Positions 1-9,260 of a DNA stretch of 42,341 nucleotides are shown in pieces. This DNA is from Paraburkholderia solisilvae (GTDB taxonomy: Bacteria; Pseudomonadota; Gammaproteobacteria; Burkholderiales; Burkholderiaceae). The notes beneath the pieces are model-generated. The model saw nothing but the letters and a program-made list of their open reading frames with translations. It was not told where the DNA came from and searched no databases. Position 1 is the first letter of the stretch. Each line of letters begins with the position of its first letter. Made by a program: the position numbers and the translations under genes. Location: positions 1 to 42,341 of the forward strand of contig NZ_CADIKF010000061.1 in assembly GCF_902859875.1 (NCBI RefSeq), given 5' to 3'.

Positions 1-1
1 G

Positions 2-325
2 CCGCTGCCGCGCGGCGCGAGCACCGTGCGGCTGCCGTCGTCGCGCGATTGGGGCGCCGCGGCCGTATCGAACGACTGGACCGCGTCCGCGCCGCCGCCT
101 CCGTTGCCGGGCATGACAAACACGAACCGCCCCACGGCTGCCGCCGGCGCCGCTGGCAGTTCAGACACGGCCGGCACCACCGGCACTTCGGGCGCCGCCA
201 GCACTTCCAGCACGGCCAGCGCCCCCAGTCCGGCAAGCACTAGCGGCAACAGCGTGGATGCGCAGGAACGCGCGATTCTCGAGTCGGGGTGGAAGCACGC
301 AGCACCGTCGGGAACCGCACATTAA
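2..325 (+). CDS. C-terminal end of an unidentified protein (5' end outside the window)
   Basis: The frame is open from the left edge of the window to a TAA at 323-325, so this is probably the tail of a longer gene. The visible 107 residues have a short normal-looking stretch (residues such as RLPSSRDWGAAAVSNDW), then a linker very rich in Ala, Ser, Thr, Gly and Pro, and a short more ordered end (VDAQERAILESGWKHA). I do not recognise a family. The low-complexity linker suits an envelope protein or a flexible tail, but this is inference. The next gene starts 63 bases downstream with its own ribosome-binding site, so the two could be co-transcribed. Whether an in-window GTG at 26 is a start cannot be judged. 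Confidence 0.4.
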   Translation, partial: PLPRGASTVRLPSSRDWGAAAVSNDWTASAPPPPLPGMTNTNRPTAAAGAAGSSDTAGTTGTSGAASTSSTASAPSPASTSGNSVDAQERAILESGWKHAAPSGTAH

Positions 326-388
326 ACATTCGGATACCAAACGATGTAGACGTCCGCTGAAAATCGACACCAAAAATGGAGAGAGACC

Positions 389-1489
389 ATGCTGAAAGCG
401 ATTCTGACGGGGCTCGCGGGACTGATCGCGCTGCTCTTCGTGACACTTGCCGCCGCGGCCAACGCGCACTACAAGATCGTGACCGGCCCGGAACGCGGCA
501 CCTACATCCAGATTGGCAACGACCTGTCGAAATGGGTCGCGCAGCCGGCTGGCATCGACCTCGACGTGATTCCGTCGAAAGGCTCGGCGGAGAACGTGCA
601 GCGCATGCGCTTCGAGCCGGGCGTGAAACTCGCGCTGGTGCAGTCCGACGTGTATCAGGCGTATGTCGATATGGCCAATTCCGGCAACGAGGATGCCGGC
701 ACGACGATTCGTCCGCTGCGGCTCATCATGCCGCTCTACGACGAGGAGATCTACTTCGTGGTGCGCAACGACTCGCCGATGAAGACGATCAACGAAATCA
801 AGGACAAGGTGATCAGCGTCGGCCTGATCGGCAGCGGCACCGCGCAATCGGCGACCACGCTCTACCGGTTGATGTTCGGTCAGCCGATTCCCGAGCAGAA
901 TGCGCAGCATCTGAGCAACGAGGATGCACTCGCCGCGCTGATCGTGAAGAAGATCGATGTCGCGATTATCGTGGCCGGCCAGCCCGCGAAGCTTTTCACC
1001 GAAATGAACCCGGATCTGCTGCAACAGATCCGCTTCCTGCGCGTCGATCCCAACGCCCCCGAAACCGCGCGCGCGAAACAGACCTATTTTCCCGCGACGA
1101 TACGCGTCTCGAGCTACCCGAACTGGCTGAAGGAAGACGTGCCGACCTGGACCGTCAAGGCGTTTCTTGTCACCTATGACTACAACCTGCGCGACACGGT
1201 CGGCAACCTGAACCGCTTTGCCGATTCGCTATGCGACAACTTCGACAACCTGCAGGAGCATGGTCACCCGAAGTGGAAACAGGTGAAACTCGAATTGCCC
1301 GCGCTCGGCAAGGGCTGGCAATACTATCCGCCAGTGGAGAAGCACTTGAAGGCCTGTCTCGCGCACCGCGCCGCGACCCAGGCAGCCGGTGCAGCCGGCA
1401 CGGAGCGCGCAGCGGCGGCCACGACGCAAAAAGTAAACCGGCGGCCCTGCTCGGAACAGGAGCGCTTGCTGCTGTTGTGCGGAAAGTAA
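389..1489 (+). CDS. TAXI-family TRAP transporter solute-binding protein
   Basis: Periplasmic substrate-binding protein of the TAXI (TRAP-associated extracytoplasmic immunogenic) family, which captures small organic anions for TRAP-type secondary transporters. The 366-residue product starts with a signal peptide (hydrophobic core LTGLAGLIALLFVTLAAA, likely cleavage after ANA). The mature part opens with YKIVTGPERGTYIQIGNDL, the family's hallmark, followed by the GSAENVQRM and LALVQSDVYQAY segments of the ligand cleft. The start is fixed by a purine-rich ribosome-binding site (ggagaga) just upstream. The last 45 residues are an Ala/Thr-rich tail ending in a Cys-containing stretch, beyond the usual domain. 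No TRAP membrane subunit lies downstream in the window, so the transporter partner is encoded elsewhere or upstream, or the protein works as a sensor subunit. Confidence 0.88.
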   Translation: MLKAILTGLAGLIALLFVTLAAAANAHYKIVTGPERGTYIQIGNDLSKWVAQPAGIDLDVIPSKGSAENVQRMRFEPGVKLALVQSDVYQAYVDMANSGNEDAGTTIRPLRLIMPLYDEEIYFVVRNDSPMKTINEIKDKVISVGLIGSGTAQSATTLYRLMFGQPIPEQNAQHLSNEDALAALIVKKIDVAIIVAGQPAKLFTEMNPDLLQQIRFLRVDPNAPETARAKQTYFPATIRVSSYPNWLKEDVPTWTVKAFLVTYDYNLRDTVGNLNRFADSLCDNFDNLQEHGHPKWKQVKLELPALGKGWQYYPPVEKHLKACLAHRAATQAAGAAGTERAAAATTQKVNRRPCSEQERLLLLCGK

Positions 1490-1502
1490 TCGGTTCGTCA
1501 GC

Positions 1503-1546
1503 TGAGCGCCGGAGAACGGTGGGCGCCGTGTATCGGCCGGCGCTCA
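1503..1546 (+). terminator. Inverted repeat just after the TAXI gene
   Basis: A perfect 10-bp inverted repeat (tgagcgccgg at 1503-1512, ccggcgctca at 1537-1546) encloses 24 bases that contain a smaller acgg/ccgt hairpin. It begins 14 bases after the stop codon. There is no T-run after it, so it may be a processing or stabilising structure rather than a classic terminator. Confidence 0.45.
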
Positions 1547-2055
1547 CTCAATCGCACGATTGATGCACTCGATATGCCGCATATAAACGTCACAAATACA
1601 TCGATTTCCGGTCAGCATTAGTTCTTAACGCGCAATGCATTGTTGCGTTTGCGGATTCTTCGTTCCCTTCCGTCAATCGACTCCGTTCGAGCCGCACAAC
1701 AGTCGAGAAGTGTTCTGTAAGTAACATTTCGGAACGCTGAAGCCGGATTACCTTACTTCCGGCGTTTTCACGACTTTTCGACCCATTCTGCCTCTGTTTT
1801 AGCGACGTTGTTTCGCATAACGCGTCGTGCAATTTTATAAAAGCGTGCAATAGAAAGCCTTTACAGCGTCGATTTTTTCATTAAGCTTTCTTGTCCAGTC
1901 CGCATGATGCCTGTTGTGCCGACTGTACGAAACACGCCGTAAACAAAACCTACCGTCATAAGTTCACTCATAGCGACTAGAATCGCCGGATGCATCATTG
2001 AGCGTTCGTTATCCGGGAAAGCTCAGCCTTCACTTTCCCGTTCGTCTTATTTCAC
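1547..2055. other. Gene-free, AT-richer region upstream of the efflux operon
   Basis: About 500 bases with lower GC than the flanking genes and no convincing coding frame. A second hairpin (gccgga at 1742-1747 with tccggc at 1758-1763) is followed by gttttcacgactttt and could be a terminator. The 3' half probably carries the efflux promoter; a TAGAAT at 1978-1983 resembles a -10 box, but no good -35 is visible at the right spacing. I could not identify a TetR operator by eye. Confidence 0.4.
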
Positions 2056-2085
2056 TTGCCGATCGATTCCTTGACAGGAAGCTGC

Positions 2086-3708
2086 GTGAAAATTGTGTCG
2101 CTGTTCGTCCCGCCATTCACACCGTTCGCATCACCCGAGCCGTCCGCCCACGCGCGGCGCGGTCTACCGCCGTCGCGGCCACGGCGTCTGTTCCAGCATA
2201 GCGTCGCGCTTGCGGCCATGCTGTGCCTGACCGCCTGCGCGGTAGGCCCAGACTACCGCACGCCGTCAACCGAGGTTCCGCAGAACTTCAAGGAAGGCGC
2301 CAACTGGCAGCGTGCGCAGGCCAACCCGCAGGCATCGCTTGCCAGCGACTGGTGGCAGATGTATCACGACGACAAGCTCACCGAGCTGGTCGAGCAATCG
2401 CAGAAGGCAAACCAGTCGATTGCCGCGGCTGAGGCTGCGTACCGCACGGCGCTTGCGATCGTGCAGGCAAACCAGGCGCAGCTCTTCCCGATGATCTCCG
2501 CGGATCTGTCCGCGACGCGCAGCCGCACGCCAGCGGGCGGGGCGGCGTCGGGCTCGGCCACCGGCTCGCTCACGCCGGGCATCTCGAACAACTTCATCGC
2601 GGGCGTGTCGGCAAGCTGGGAGCTCGACCTGTGGGGTGCGATCCGGCGCCAGGTCGAATCCGCGAAAAGCACCGCACAGGCAACCGACGCGCAATTGGCC
2701 GGTCAGCGGCTGTCGATTGCGGCAAGCGTCGCAATCGACTATTTCGAACTGCGCCAGGCCGACATCGACATCCAGTTGCTCGAGCAACAGAAAGACATCA
2801 ACAGCCGCATTCTCTATATGACGCAGGAGGCCTACCGGCAAGGCCAGGCGTCCAACGACCAGGTGCTCGTCGCGCAGGACAACCTCGAAAACTCGATCGC
2901 CGATCTGCAGACCACGCAGATCGCGCGCGAGCAGGACGAGCACGCGATCGCCGTGCTGCTCGGCGTGCCGCCGGCGAATTTCTCGATCGCGCCGGACCTG
3001 ACCTACTCGTTCGCGATCCCGGAAGTGCCGCTCGGCGTGCCGTCGGAACTGCTCCAGCGCCGCTACGACGTGGTGGCCGCCGAACGCACGGCAGCGTCGG
3101 CCAACGCACTGATCGGTGTCGCCGAAGCGGCCTTCTTCCCGACCGTGACGCTGTCGGCAAGCGGCGGCTTCCAGCACAACACGTTCGCCAATCTGTTCTC
3201 GCTGCCCAACCGCTTCTGGACGCTCGGCCCCGATCTCGCGCAGACCATTTTCGACGGCGGCGCACGCACCGCCGCGGTGCGCGAAGCCCGCGCGACGTAC
3301 GACCAGGACGTCGCGACCTATCGCAACACCGTGCTCACCGCGTTCCAGACCGTCGAAGACAGCCTGTCGTCGGTGAATCACCTGCGCCAGCAGACGCAGT
3401 CATTCGCGGATATCCTCCAACGCAACCAACAGCTGTTCGCCAGCTCGAACGCGCAGTTCGACGCCGGCGCGGCCAGCCAGCAGGACGTGCTCACGCAACA
3501 GCTGACGCTGCTGCTCGCCCAGCAGAACCTGAATGACACGCAAGGGCTGCTCGCGCAGAGCAGCGTCGCGCTGATCAGGAATCTCGGCGGGGGTTGGGAC
3601 TATAAGGACATGCAGACCGCTTCGGACAACAGCGCGCCTTCCCGCGCGCCGGCCGGCGAGCCGACGTCGAACCAGCCGACGTCGACGCCGACGCCGCCGC
3701 CCCGCTGA
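2086..3708 (+). CDS. RND efflux outer-membrane lipoprotein (NodT/OprM family)
   Basis: Outer-membrane channel of a tripartite drug-efflux pump; trimers of this family form the exit duct across the outer membrane and periplasm. The lipobox LTAC followed by AVGPDYRTP is the standard N-terminal signature of OprM/NodT lipoproteins. The body shows the two repeated outer-membrane efflux domains (SWELDLWGAIRRQVESA in the first; RYDVVAAERTAASANALIGVAEAAFFP and the following GGF motif in the second). I chose the GTG at 2086, preceded by aggaag at 2076-2081. A TTG at 2056 in the same frame is an alternative, and the ATG at 2218 is too close to the lipidated Cys to be the start. The Pro/Thr-rich tail is a linker. 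It is first gene of an operon with the adaptor and pump. Confidence 0.9.
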   Translation: MKIVSLFVPPFTPFASPEPSAHARRGLPPSRPRRLFQHSVALAAMLCLTACAVGPDYRTPSTEVPQNFKEGANWQRAQANPQASLASDWWQMYHDDKLTELVEQSQKANQSIAAAEAAYRTALAIVQANQAQLFPMISADLSATRSRTPAGGAASGSATGSLTPGISNNFIAGVSASWELDLWGAIRRQVESAKSTAQATDAQLAGQRLSIAASVAIDYFELRQADIDIQLLEQQKDINSRILYMTQEAYRQGQASNDQVLVAQDNLENSIADLQTTQIAREQDEHAIAVLLGVPPANFSIAPDLTYSFAIPEVPLGVPSELLQRRYDVVAAERTAASANALIGVAEAAFFPTVTLSASGGFQHNTFANLFSLPNRFWTLGPDLAQTIFDGGARTAAVREARATYDQDVATYRNTVLTAFQTVEDSLSSVNHLRQQTQSFADILQRNQQLFASSNAQFDAGAASQQDVLTQQLTLLLAQQNLNDTQGLLAQSSVALIRNLGGGWDYKDMQTASDNSAPSRAPAGEPTSNQPTSTPTPPPR

Positions 3709-3838
3709 TCCGCGCCGGACCTGCATGGTTGAACCCCCGCTACTCGCCGCTGCGGTACGGCGCGCCTCGTTGAACAGGCGCCGCGCCGCATGCTGCGAAG
3801 TGTCGTCATCATTGCCGTCAAGCAAGAATGGAGTCTTC

Positions 3839-5113
3839 ATGAAGTCATTCCCGCTACGCGGGCCTTTGCTGTGCCTTTTTCTCCTGGGCCTCGCCGCTTG
3901 CAGCAAGCACAAGCCAGCCGCACCGCCGCCGCCCAAGGTCGCGGTGGTGACGGTGCACAAGCAGGACGTGCCCCTCACGAGGCAACAGGTCGGCAGGCTT
4001 TCGCCCTACTACAGCGCCAACGTAACGGCACGCGTGTCCGGCCTGCTGCTCAAGCGCGTCTATAAGGAAGGCACACAGGTCCGCGAAGGACAGTTGCTGT
4101 TCCAGATCGACCCGACGTTCTACAAGGCGCAGCTCGACAACGATCTCGCGCTGCTCGCGCAGGATCAGGCGACCTACGTCAACGACCACATCACCGCGGT
4201 GCGCAACCGCAAGCTGCTGCCGGTCGGCTCGGTGTCGCAACAGACGGTCGACAACTCGGATGCCGCCGAACGCAGCGCCGCCGCGAAGGTGAAGGCGGAC
4301 CAGGCGGTGGTCGAAAGCGCGCGCATCAATCTCGACTACACGCGCGTGACGTCGCCGATCTCCGGCATTGCCGGGCAGCAGCTCGTCACCGCGGGCGCGG
4401 TGGTCGGCAGCAGCAACAGCGACACCGGCGCGTCGGGCACGCTGCTCACGACGGTCCAGCAGATCGATCCGTCGTATGTGAACTTCACGATCAGCGCGGC
4501 CGATCTCGTCACGCTGCGCCAGGCGCAGACCAAGGGCTCGGTCGCGCTGTCTCAGCAGAACAGGATGACTGTCGAAGTCACCCTGCCCGATGGCAGCCAG
4601 TACGACCAGCTCGGCACGCTCGACTTCACCGACGTCACCGTCAACGCAACGACGGGCGCCGTGAATCTGCGCGCGCTCGTCGCCAATCCGCATCAGGTGC
4701 TGTTGCCCGGCATGTACGTGAATCTGACCATCAATCTCGGCCAGCAGAACGACGTGATCCTCGTGCCGCAGCAGGCGCTGCTGCGCGATACGGTCGGCTC
4801 GTACATGTACGTCGCCGGCGCCGACAACAAGGTCGTGCGCAAGGATGTCGAGACCGCGTACCAGTACAAGAACAGCTGGATCATCACCAACGGCCTCGCC
4901 GACGGCGACCGCGTGCTGATGACCGGCTTGCTGAGCGTCCATGAAGGGCAACCGGTGGAACCGGTCGCATGGCAGCCGCCAGCGGCCGCTCCGTCGGCCT
5001 CGGGCGCCGCGGCAGCAAACGCGCCGGCGGGGGCCTCGGGCGCCCCGGCGCAATCGGGAGCGGCGGCGTCCGCGCCCGCGGCAGTGGCGAGCGCGGCTAG
5101 CCGCGCGCAATAG
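3839..5113 (+). CDS. RND efflux periplasmic adaptor (membrane fusion protein)
   Basis: Periplasmic adaptor that bridges the inner-membrane pump and the outer-membrane channel. The 424-residue lipoprotein has a signal peptide with lipobox LAAC (Cys21). It then shows the order typical of AcrA/MexA: a barrel-sandwich strand (YYSANVTARVSGLLLKRVYK), an alpha-hairpin, the second lipoyl half (INLDYTRVTSPISGIAGQQ), and a beta-barrel. A long Ala/Pro/Ser-rich tail follows the last domain. The start at 3839 is supported by GGAG at 3830-3833. The frame stays open upstream to 3725, but that part has no signal sequence or conserved residues. The gene lies 130 bases after the channel gene and its stop codon overlaps the aggag that serves the pump gene. 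Confidence 0.93.
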   Translation: MKSFPLRGPLLCLFLLGLAACSKHKPAAPPPPKVAVVTVHKQDVPLTRQQVGRLSPYYSANVTARVSGLLLKRVYKEGTQVREGQLLFQIDPTFYKAQLDNDLALLAQDQATYVNDHITAVRNRKLLPVGSVSQQTVDNSDAAERSAAAKVKADQAVVESARINLDYTRVTSPISGIAGQQLVTAGAVVGSSNSDTGASGTLLTTVQQIDPSYVNFTISAADLVTLRQAQTKGSVALSQQNRMTVEVTLPDGSQYDQLGTLDFTDVTVNATTGAVNLRALVANPHQVLLPGMYVNLTINLGQQNDVILVPQQALLRDTVGSYMYVAGADNKVVRKDVETAYQYKNSWIITNGLADGDRVLMTGLLSVHEGQPVEPVAWQPPAAAPSASGAAAANAPAGASGAPAQSGAAASAPAAVASAASRAQ

Positions 5114-5124
5114 GAGTTTCCGGC

Positions 5125-8100
5125 ATGCCGAGTTTTTTTATCAAACGCCCGATCTTCGCGTGGGTCGTCGCCATTCTGATTTCGCTGTTCGGATATCTGT
5201 CGATGCGCTCGATGGGCATCGACTCGTATCCCGACATCGCGCCGCCGCAGGTGACGATCACGTCCACCTATCCGGGCGCGAGCGCGGAGACGATGGAAAC
5301 GACCGTCACGCAGGTGATCGAGCAGCAGCTCACCGGCATCGATAACCTGCTGTACTTCAGCTCGAAATCGAGCTCGAACGGCCAGTCGGTGATCACCATG
5401 ACGTTCGCCACCGGCACCAATCCGGATATCGCGCAGGTGCAGGTGCAGAACAAGGTGACGCTCGCGCAGCCGCTCTTGCCCACGCCGGTCGTGCAGCAAG
5501 GCGTGGTGGTCGCGAAGTCGAGCCCGGACATTCTGCTGTTCCTCGCGCTGCGCTCGACGAACCCGTCGATCGACGCCGGCCGCCTGTCCGATATTCTCGC
5601 GTCGGACATCCAGCCGACCATCGGCCGGATCAACGGCGTCGGCAATACGACGCTGCTCGGCTCCGAATACGCGATGCGCATCTGGATCGACCCGGACAAG
5701 CTGCAGTCGTACGGCCTGTCGACCACCCAGGTGGAGAGCGCGATCAGCGCACAGAACGCGCAGTTCGCCGCGGGCTCGCTCGGCGCGGATCCGGCCGTGC
5801 ACGGCCAGACGTTTACCGCGACCATCTCCGGCGATTCGCTGTTCTCGACGCGCAGGCAGTTCGAGGACATCATCATCGCGTCGAACAGCAACGGCACCAC
5901 GGTGAAGCTGAGCGACGTCGCGCGCATTTCGTTCGGCGCGCAGACCTACGGCACGTCGCCGGTCTGGGACGGCAAGCCGGCCGCCGGCCTCGCGGTGTAT
6001 CTGCTGCCGGGTGCGAACGCGCTGCAGGTCGCGAATCTGGTGAAGTCGACCATGGGGTCGCTGTCGAAAGACTTGCCCAACGGCGTCACGTGGGCCATTC
6101 CGTACGACACGACGCCGTTCATTACCGCGTCGATCGCGGACGTCGTGCATACGCTCGCCGAGGCGATCATCCTCGTGTTCCTCGTGATGCTGCTGTTCCT
6201 GCAGAACTTCCGCGCGACGATCATTCCAACCCTCGTGATTCCGGTCGCGCTGCTCGGCACCTTTATCGGTCTGTCGGCGCTGCACTACACGCTCAATCAG
6301 CTGACGCTGTTCGGCATGGTGCTCGCCATCGGCATTGTGGTGGACGATGCGATCGTCGTGATCGAGAACGTCGAGCGCATCATGACGGAGGACAAGACCG
6401 ACCCGCAGACCGCGACGATCAAGGCGATGAAGCAGATCACCGGCGCCATCGTCGCGATTACGGTGGTGCTGTCGGCGGTGTTCGTGCCGTCCGCGCTGCA
6501 GCCTGGCGCGACCGGCATCATCTATGCGCAGTTCGCGCTGACCATCGCGGTCTCGATGATCTTCTCGGCATTCCTTGCGATGTCGTTCACGCCGTCGCTG
6601 TGCGCGGCGATCCTCAAGCAGGAAAGCCATGTGACCAAGAACGCGTTCTTCCGCGCGTTCGACCGCGGCTTCATGTGGATGACGCGCCACTACGTGTCGC
6701 ACGTCGGCCACTCCGCACGCCGCGCGCCGCGCTGGATGATCCTGTTCGTGCTGGTGACGGTGCTGGCCGGCTTCCTGTACACAAAGCTGCCGACCGGCTT
6801 CGTGCCGGATGAGGATCAGGGCTTTATCCTCGCGCTGATCAACCTGCCGTCGGGCGCGACGATCGAACGCACCAACCAGGTGATGACCGAGGTGCGCGAA
6901 ACGCTGCTGAAGAGCCCGGTCAGCAAGGACATCTCGAGCATCTTCCAGCCGGAAGGCTTCAGCTTCGTCGGCACCAGCGAAAACGTCGGTATGGCGTTCA
7001 TCAAGCTGACCGACTGGGACAAGCGCTCGAAGACCGCGATGCAGCTGATTCCGGAGGTGAACCAGATCCTGCACAGCGTGCCGGACGCGCAGATCTTCGC
7101 GACCAATCTGCCGACCATTCGGGGCTTGAGCCAGTTCGGCGGTATCGACATGTACCTGCAGGCCCGTGAAGGCCAGTCGCGGCCGGAACTCGATGCGGCC
7201 ACCGGAACGTTGCTCGCGAATGCGACGAAGAGCCCGGTGCTGTTCGGCATCCGGCCGAACTCGCTGCCGACCGCACCGCAGCTGAACATCGCAGTGGATC
7301 GCGTGCAGGCCGAAGCGATGGGGCTGTCGCTCTCCGACGTCTACTCGACGATCCAGATGCAACTGGCGCCGTTCTTTATCAACCAGTTCACCTACGGCGG
7401 GCGCGTCAAGCGCGTGTACATCCAGGCCGATGCGCCATTCCGGATGAGCCTCGATGCATTCCAGCATCTGTACACGCCGACCAAGGTGACGGGCGCCAAC
7501 AACGGCATCGTGACGGCAACGAGTTCGGGCACGAGCAGTAGTGCCTCCGCCGGCGTCGGCAGCACGACGTCGTCGAGCTCGACCCCGACCGCGACGAACA
7601 GCAGCGGCTATCTGACGCAAGTCGACCCGTCCGCGGGAAACAACACGATCGCGCCGTACAACATGGTGCCGCTGTCGAGCGTCGTGAAGGCGAACTGGGG
7701 TATCGGTCCGCTCGTGCTGCCGCGCTACAACGGCTATTCCGCGATCGAAATCGTCGGTAACTCGGCTGCCGGTTATTCGACGGGTCAGGCCATCAACACG
7801 CTGCAGAACATCGTCGATACCAAGCTGCCGAACGGCTTCGCGGCCGACTGGACCGGTCAGTCGTATCAGGAGCTGCTCGCCGGCAGTTCGGCGACCGTGC
7901 TGCTGGGTCTGTCGGTGCTCGTCGTGTTCCTGTGTCTCGCGGCGCTGTACGAAAGCTGGTCGATTCCGGTCGCGGTGCTGCTGGTGGTGCCGCTCGGCAT
8001 GCTCGGGATGCTCGCGTTCTGCCTGTGGTTTGGCGTGCCGAACGACATCTACTTCAAGATCGGTCTCGTTACCGTGGTCGGTCTCGCCGCGAAGAACGCG

Positions 8101-8445
8101 ATTCTGATCGTCGAATTTGCGGTCGAAGGGCAGGCACGCGGCATGACGCTGTATGACGCGGTGGTCGAGGCGGGCCGCTTGCGTCTGCGCCCCATTCTGA
8201 TGACGTCGATGGCGTTCATTCTCGGGGTGGCGCCGCTGGTGCTGTCGACCGGCGCGGGCGCGGCCTCGCGTCACGAGATCGGCACGGGCGTGATTGGCGG
8301 GATGCTGTTCGCGACCTTCTTCGGGCTGATGCTGATTCCGGTGTTCTACGTGGTCGTGCGGCGGCTGCTCGGCGACAAGCTCGATGAACCGTCGAAGAAA
8401 ATCCACCATCACGGCGGCAACGATCCGCAGGAAGCCAACGTATAA
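5125..8445 (+). CDS. RND multidrug efflux pump, inner-membrane subunit (HAE1/AcrB family)
   Basis: Proton-driven inner-membrane transporter that takes drugs or other hydrophobic compounds from the periplasm and inner-membrane leaflet. The 1106-residue protein begins with the diagnostic MPSFFIKRPIFAWVVAI. TM4 carries the paired aspartates of the proton relay (GIVVDDAIVVIENVER), and the second half has KNAILIVEFA and the conserved GxGAxSRHEIG end. Two large periplasmic loops are present. An unusual Ser/Thr/Gly-rich segment of roughly 55 residues (about residues 788-844) interrupts the second periplasmic loop just before MVPLSSV. AcrB and MexB have no comparable insert there as far as I recall. 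The gene directly follows the adaptor with an aggag ribosome-binding site. Its substrates cannot be told from the sequence. Confidence 0.95.
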   Translation: MPSFFIKRPIFAWVVAILISLFGYLSMRSMGIDSYPDIAPPQVTITSTYPGASAETMETTVTQVIEQQLTGIDNLLYFSSKSSSNGQSVITMTFATGTNPDIAQVQVQNKVTLAQPLLPTPVVQQGVVVAKSSPDILLFLALRSTNPSIDAGRLSDILASDIQPTIGRINGVGNTTLLGSEYAMRIWIDPDKLQSYGLSTTQVESAISAQNAQFAAGSLGADPAVHGQTFTATISGDSLFSTRRQFEDIIIASNSNGTTVKLSDVARISFGAQTYGTSPVWDGKPAAGLAVYLLPGANALQVANLVKSTMGSLSKDLPNGVTWAIPYDTTPFITASIADVVHTLAEAIILVFLVMLLFLQNFRATIIPTLVIPVALLGTFIGLSALHYTLNQLTLFGMVLAIGIVVDDAIVVIENVERIMTEDKTDPQTATIKAMKQITGAIVAITVVLSAVFVPSALQPGATGIIYAQFALTIAVSMIFSAFLAMSFTPSLCAAILKQESHVTKNAFFRAFDRGFMWMTRHYVSHVGHSARRAPRWMILFVLVTVLAGFLYTKLPTGFVPDEDQGFILALINLPSGATIERTNQVMTEVRETLLKSPVSKDISSIFQPEGFSFVGTSENVGMAFIKLTDWDKRSKTAMQLIPEVNQILHSVPDAQIFATNLPTIRGLSQFGGIDMYLQAREGQSRPELDAATGTLLANATKSPVLFGIRPNSLPTAPQLNIAVDRVQAEAMGLSLSDVYSTIQMQLAPFFINQFTYGGRVKRVYIQADAPFRMSLDAFQHLYTPTKVTGANNGIVTATSSGTSSSASAGVGSTTSSSSTPTATNSSGYLTQVDPSAGNNTIAPYNMVPLSSVVKANWGIGPLVLPRYNGYSAIEIVGNSAAGYSTGQAINTLQNIVDTKLPNGFAADWTGQSYQELLAGSSATVLLGLSVLVVFLCLAALYESWSIPVAVLLVVPLGMLGMLAFCLWFGVPNDIYFKIGLVTVVGLAAKNAILIVEFAVEGQARGMTLYDAVVEAGRLRLRPILMTSMAFILGVAPLVLSTGAGAASRHEIGTGVIGGMLFATFFGLMLIPVFYVVVRRLLGDKLDEPSKKIHHHGGNDPQEANV

Positions 8446-8450
8446 CGGCG

Positions 8451-9098
8451 ATGAGGCGCACCCGCGAAGACGCGCTGAAAACGCGCGATCAGATTCTCGA
8501 TGCGGCGGAAGTAACGTTCTTCGAGCACGGCTTCTCGCATACGTCGCTTGCGCAGATCGCCGGGCACGCGGGACTCACGCGCGGCGCCATTTACGGACAC
8601 TTCAAGAACAAGTGTGAAGTGTTCAACGCGATGGCCGAGCGCGTGAAGCTGCCGATGGAGATGCTGGTCACCGCGACCTTCGACCCGCGTGAAGCGGATC
8701 CGCTCGGGCGGATCCGCGACCTTTTCATGTTCTGTCTGGCCAAAGCGGCGATTGAGCCGCATAGCCGGCGCGTATTCGAAGTGCTGTTTACGAAGTGCGA
8801 GTACACGCAGGACATGGCGCCGGTGCTCGAGCGGCAGCGCATCGCCGCACGCGATGGCCGCTCGCGGATGGAGCTGGGCTTGCGCAATGCCATCGACAAG
8901 GGTCAGTTGCCGCGCGAACTGGACACTGCGCGTGCGGCAGGCGTGATGCAGATGTTCCTCGGCGGCGTGCTGCGCCACTGGCTGCTCGACTACGGCTCGG
9001 TCGACTTGCCGCGCGACGCGAAGCTGCTTGCCGATGCGTGTATCGGCATGCTGAAAAATTCGCCGGCCCTGAAACGTCAGGAAATGCCGGCGGAATGA
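8451..9098 (+). CDS. TetR/AcrR-family transcriptional regulator of the efflux operon
   Basis: Likely repressor of the upstream efflux genes. The 215-residue protein has the AcrR/TtgR-type helix-turn-helix at the N-terminus (TRDQILDAAEVTFFEHGFSH, then TSLAQIAGHAGLTRGAIYGHF). The all-helical C-terminal part resembles the AcrR ligand-binding domain. The start codon lies 5 bases after the pump's stop, so the gene is probably the last of the operon and under the same promoter. That arrangement gives autoregulation, unlike the divergent acrR of enteric bacteria. Family knowledge says such regulators release DNA on binding the pumped compounds; the ligand here is unknown. Confidence 0.92.
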   Translation: MRRTREDALKTRDQILDAAEVTFFEHGFSHTSLAQIAGHAGLTRGAIYGHFKNKCEVFNAMAERVKLPMEMLVTATFDPREADPLGRIRDLFMFCLAKAAIEPHSRRVFEVLFTKCEYTQDMAPVLERQRIAARDGRSRMELGLRNAIDKGQLPRELDTARAAGVMQMFLGGVLRHWLLDYGSVDLPRDAKLLADACIGMLKNSPALKRQEMPAE

Positions 9099-9151
9099 CG
9101 CCGCACCGGCAGCGTACTCGACGCGATAGCAGATAAGTGCCGGGTTGCGAT

Positions 9152-9165
9152 ACCGATATATCGGT
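9152..9165. promoter_or_regulatory. Perfect 14-bp palindrome upstream of the MetQ-like gene
   Basis: ACCGATATATCGGT is a perfect 14-bp palindrome between the tetR stop and the metQ-like start. It could be an operator for a dimeric regulator. Its regulator is not known. Confidence 0.45.
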
Positions 9166-9185
9166 GCGCCGAGATAGCAAACGAA

Positions 9186-9199
9186 ACAAAATTATTTGT
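9186..9199. promoter_or_regulatory. Inverted repeat ACAAA-N4-TTTGT
   Basis: Perfect 5-bp arms around an ATTA spacer, 62 bases upstream of the metQ-like start, in an AT-rich patch that may hold the promoter. It may be a second operator half or a -10-like region. Confidence 0.3.
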
Positions 9200-9260
9200 C
9201 AGCGTCGCAGCCCGTTCCTTAGGATGCCGTCATGTTCAACTCACATGACCCGCGCATCCC

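Noticed and set aside
161..1024. A 287-codon minus-strand frame over the TAXI gene
   Set aside because: Shadow of the TAXI gene, with no motif, signal sequence or ribosome-binding site.
1590..1850. An 86-codon minus-strand frame in the region before the efflux operon
   Set aside because: No family features and no ribosome-binding site; ordinary in an AT-richer gap.
4693..8412. A 1239-codon open frame antisense to the adaptor and pump genes
   Set aside because: Its product is a His/Arg/Asp-rich low-complexity chain typical of the reverse frame of GC-rich coding DNA; the sense strand encodes clear RND proteins.
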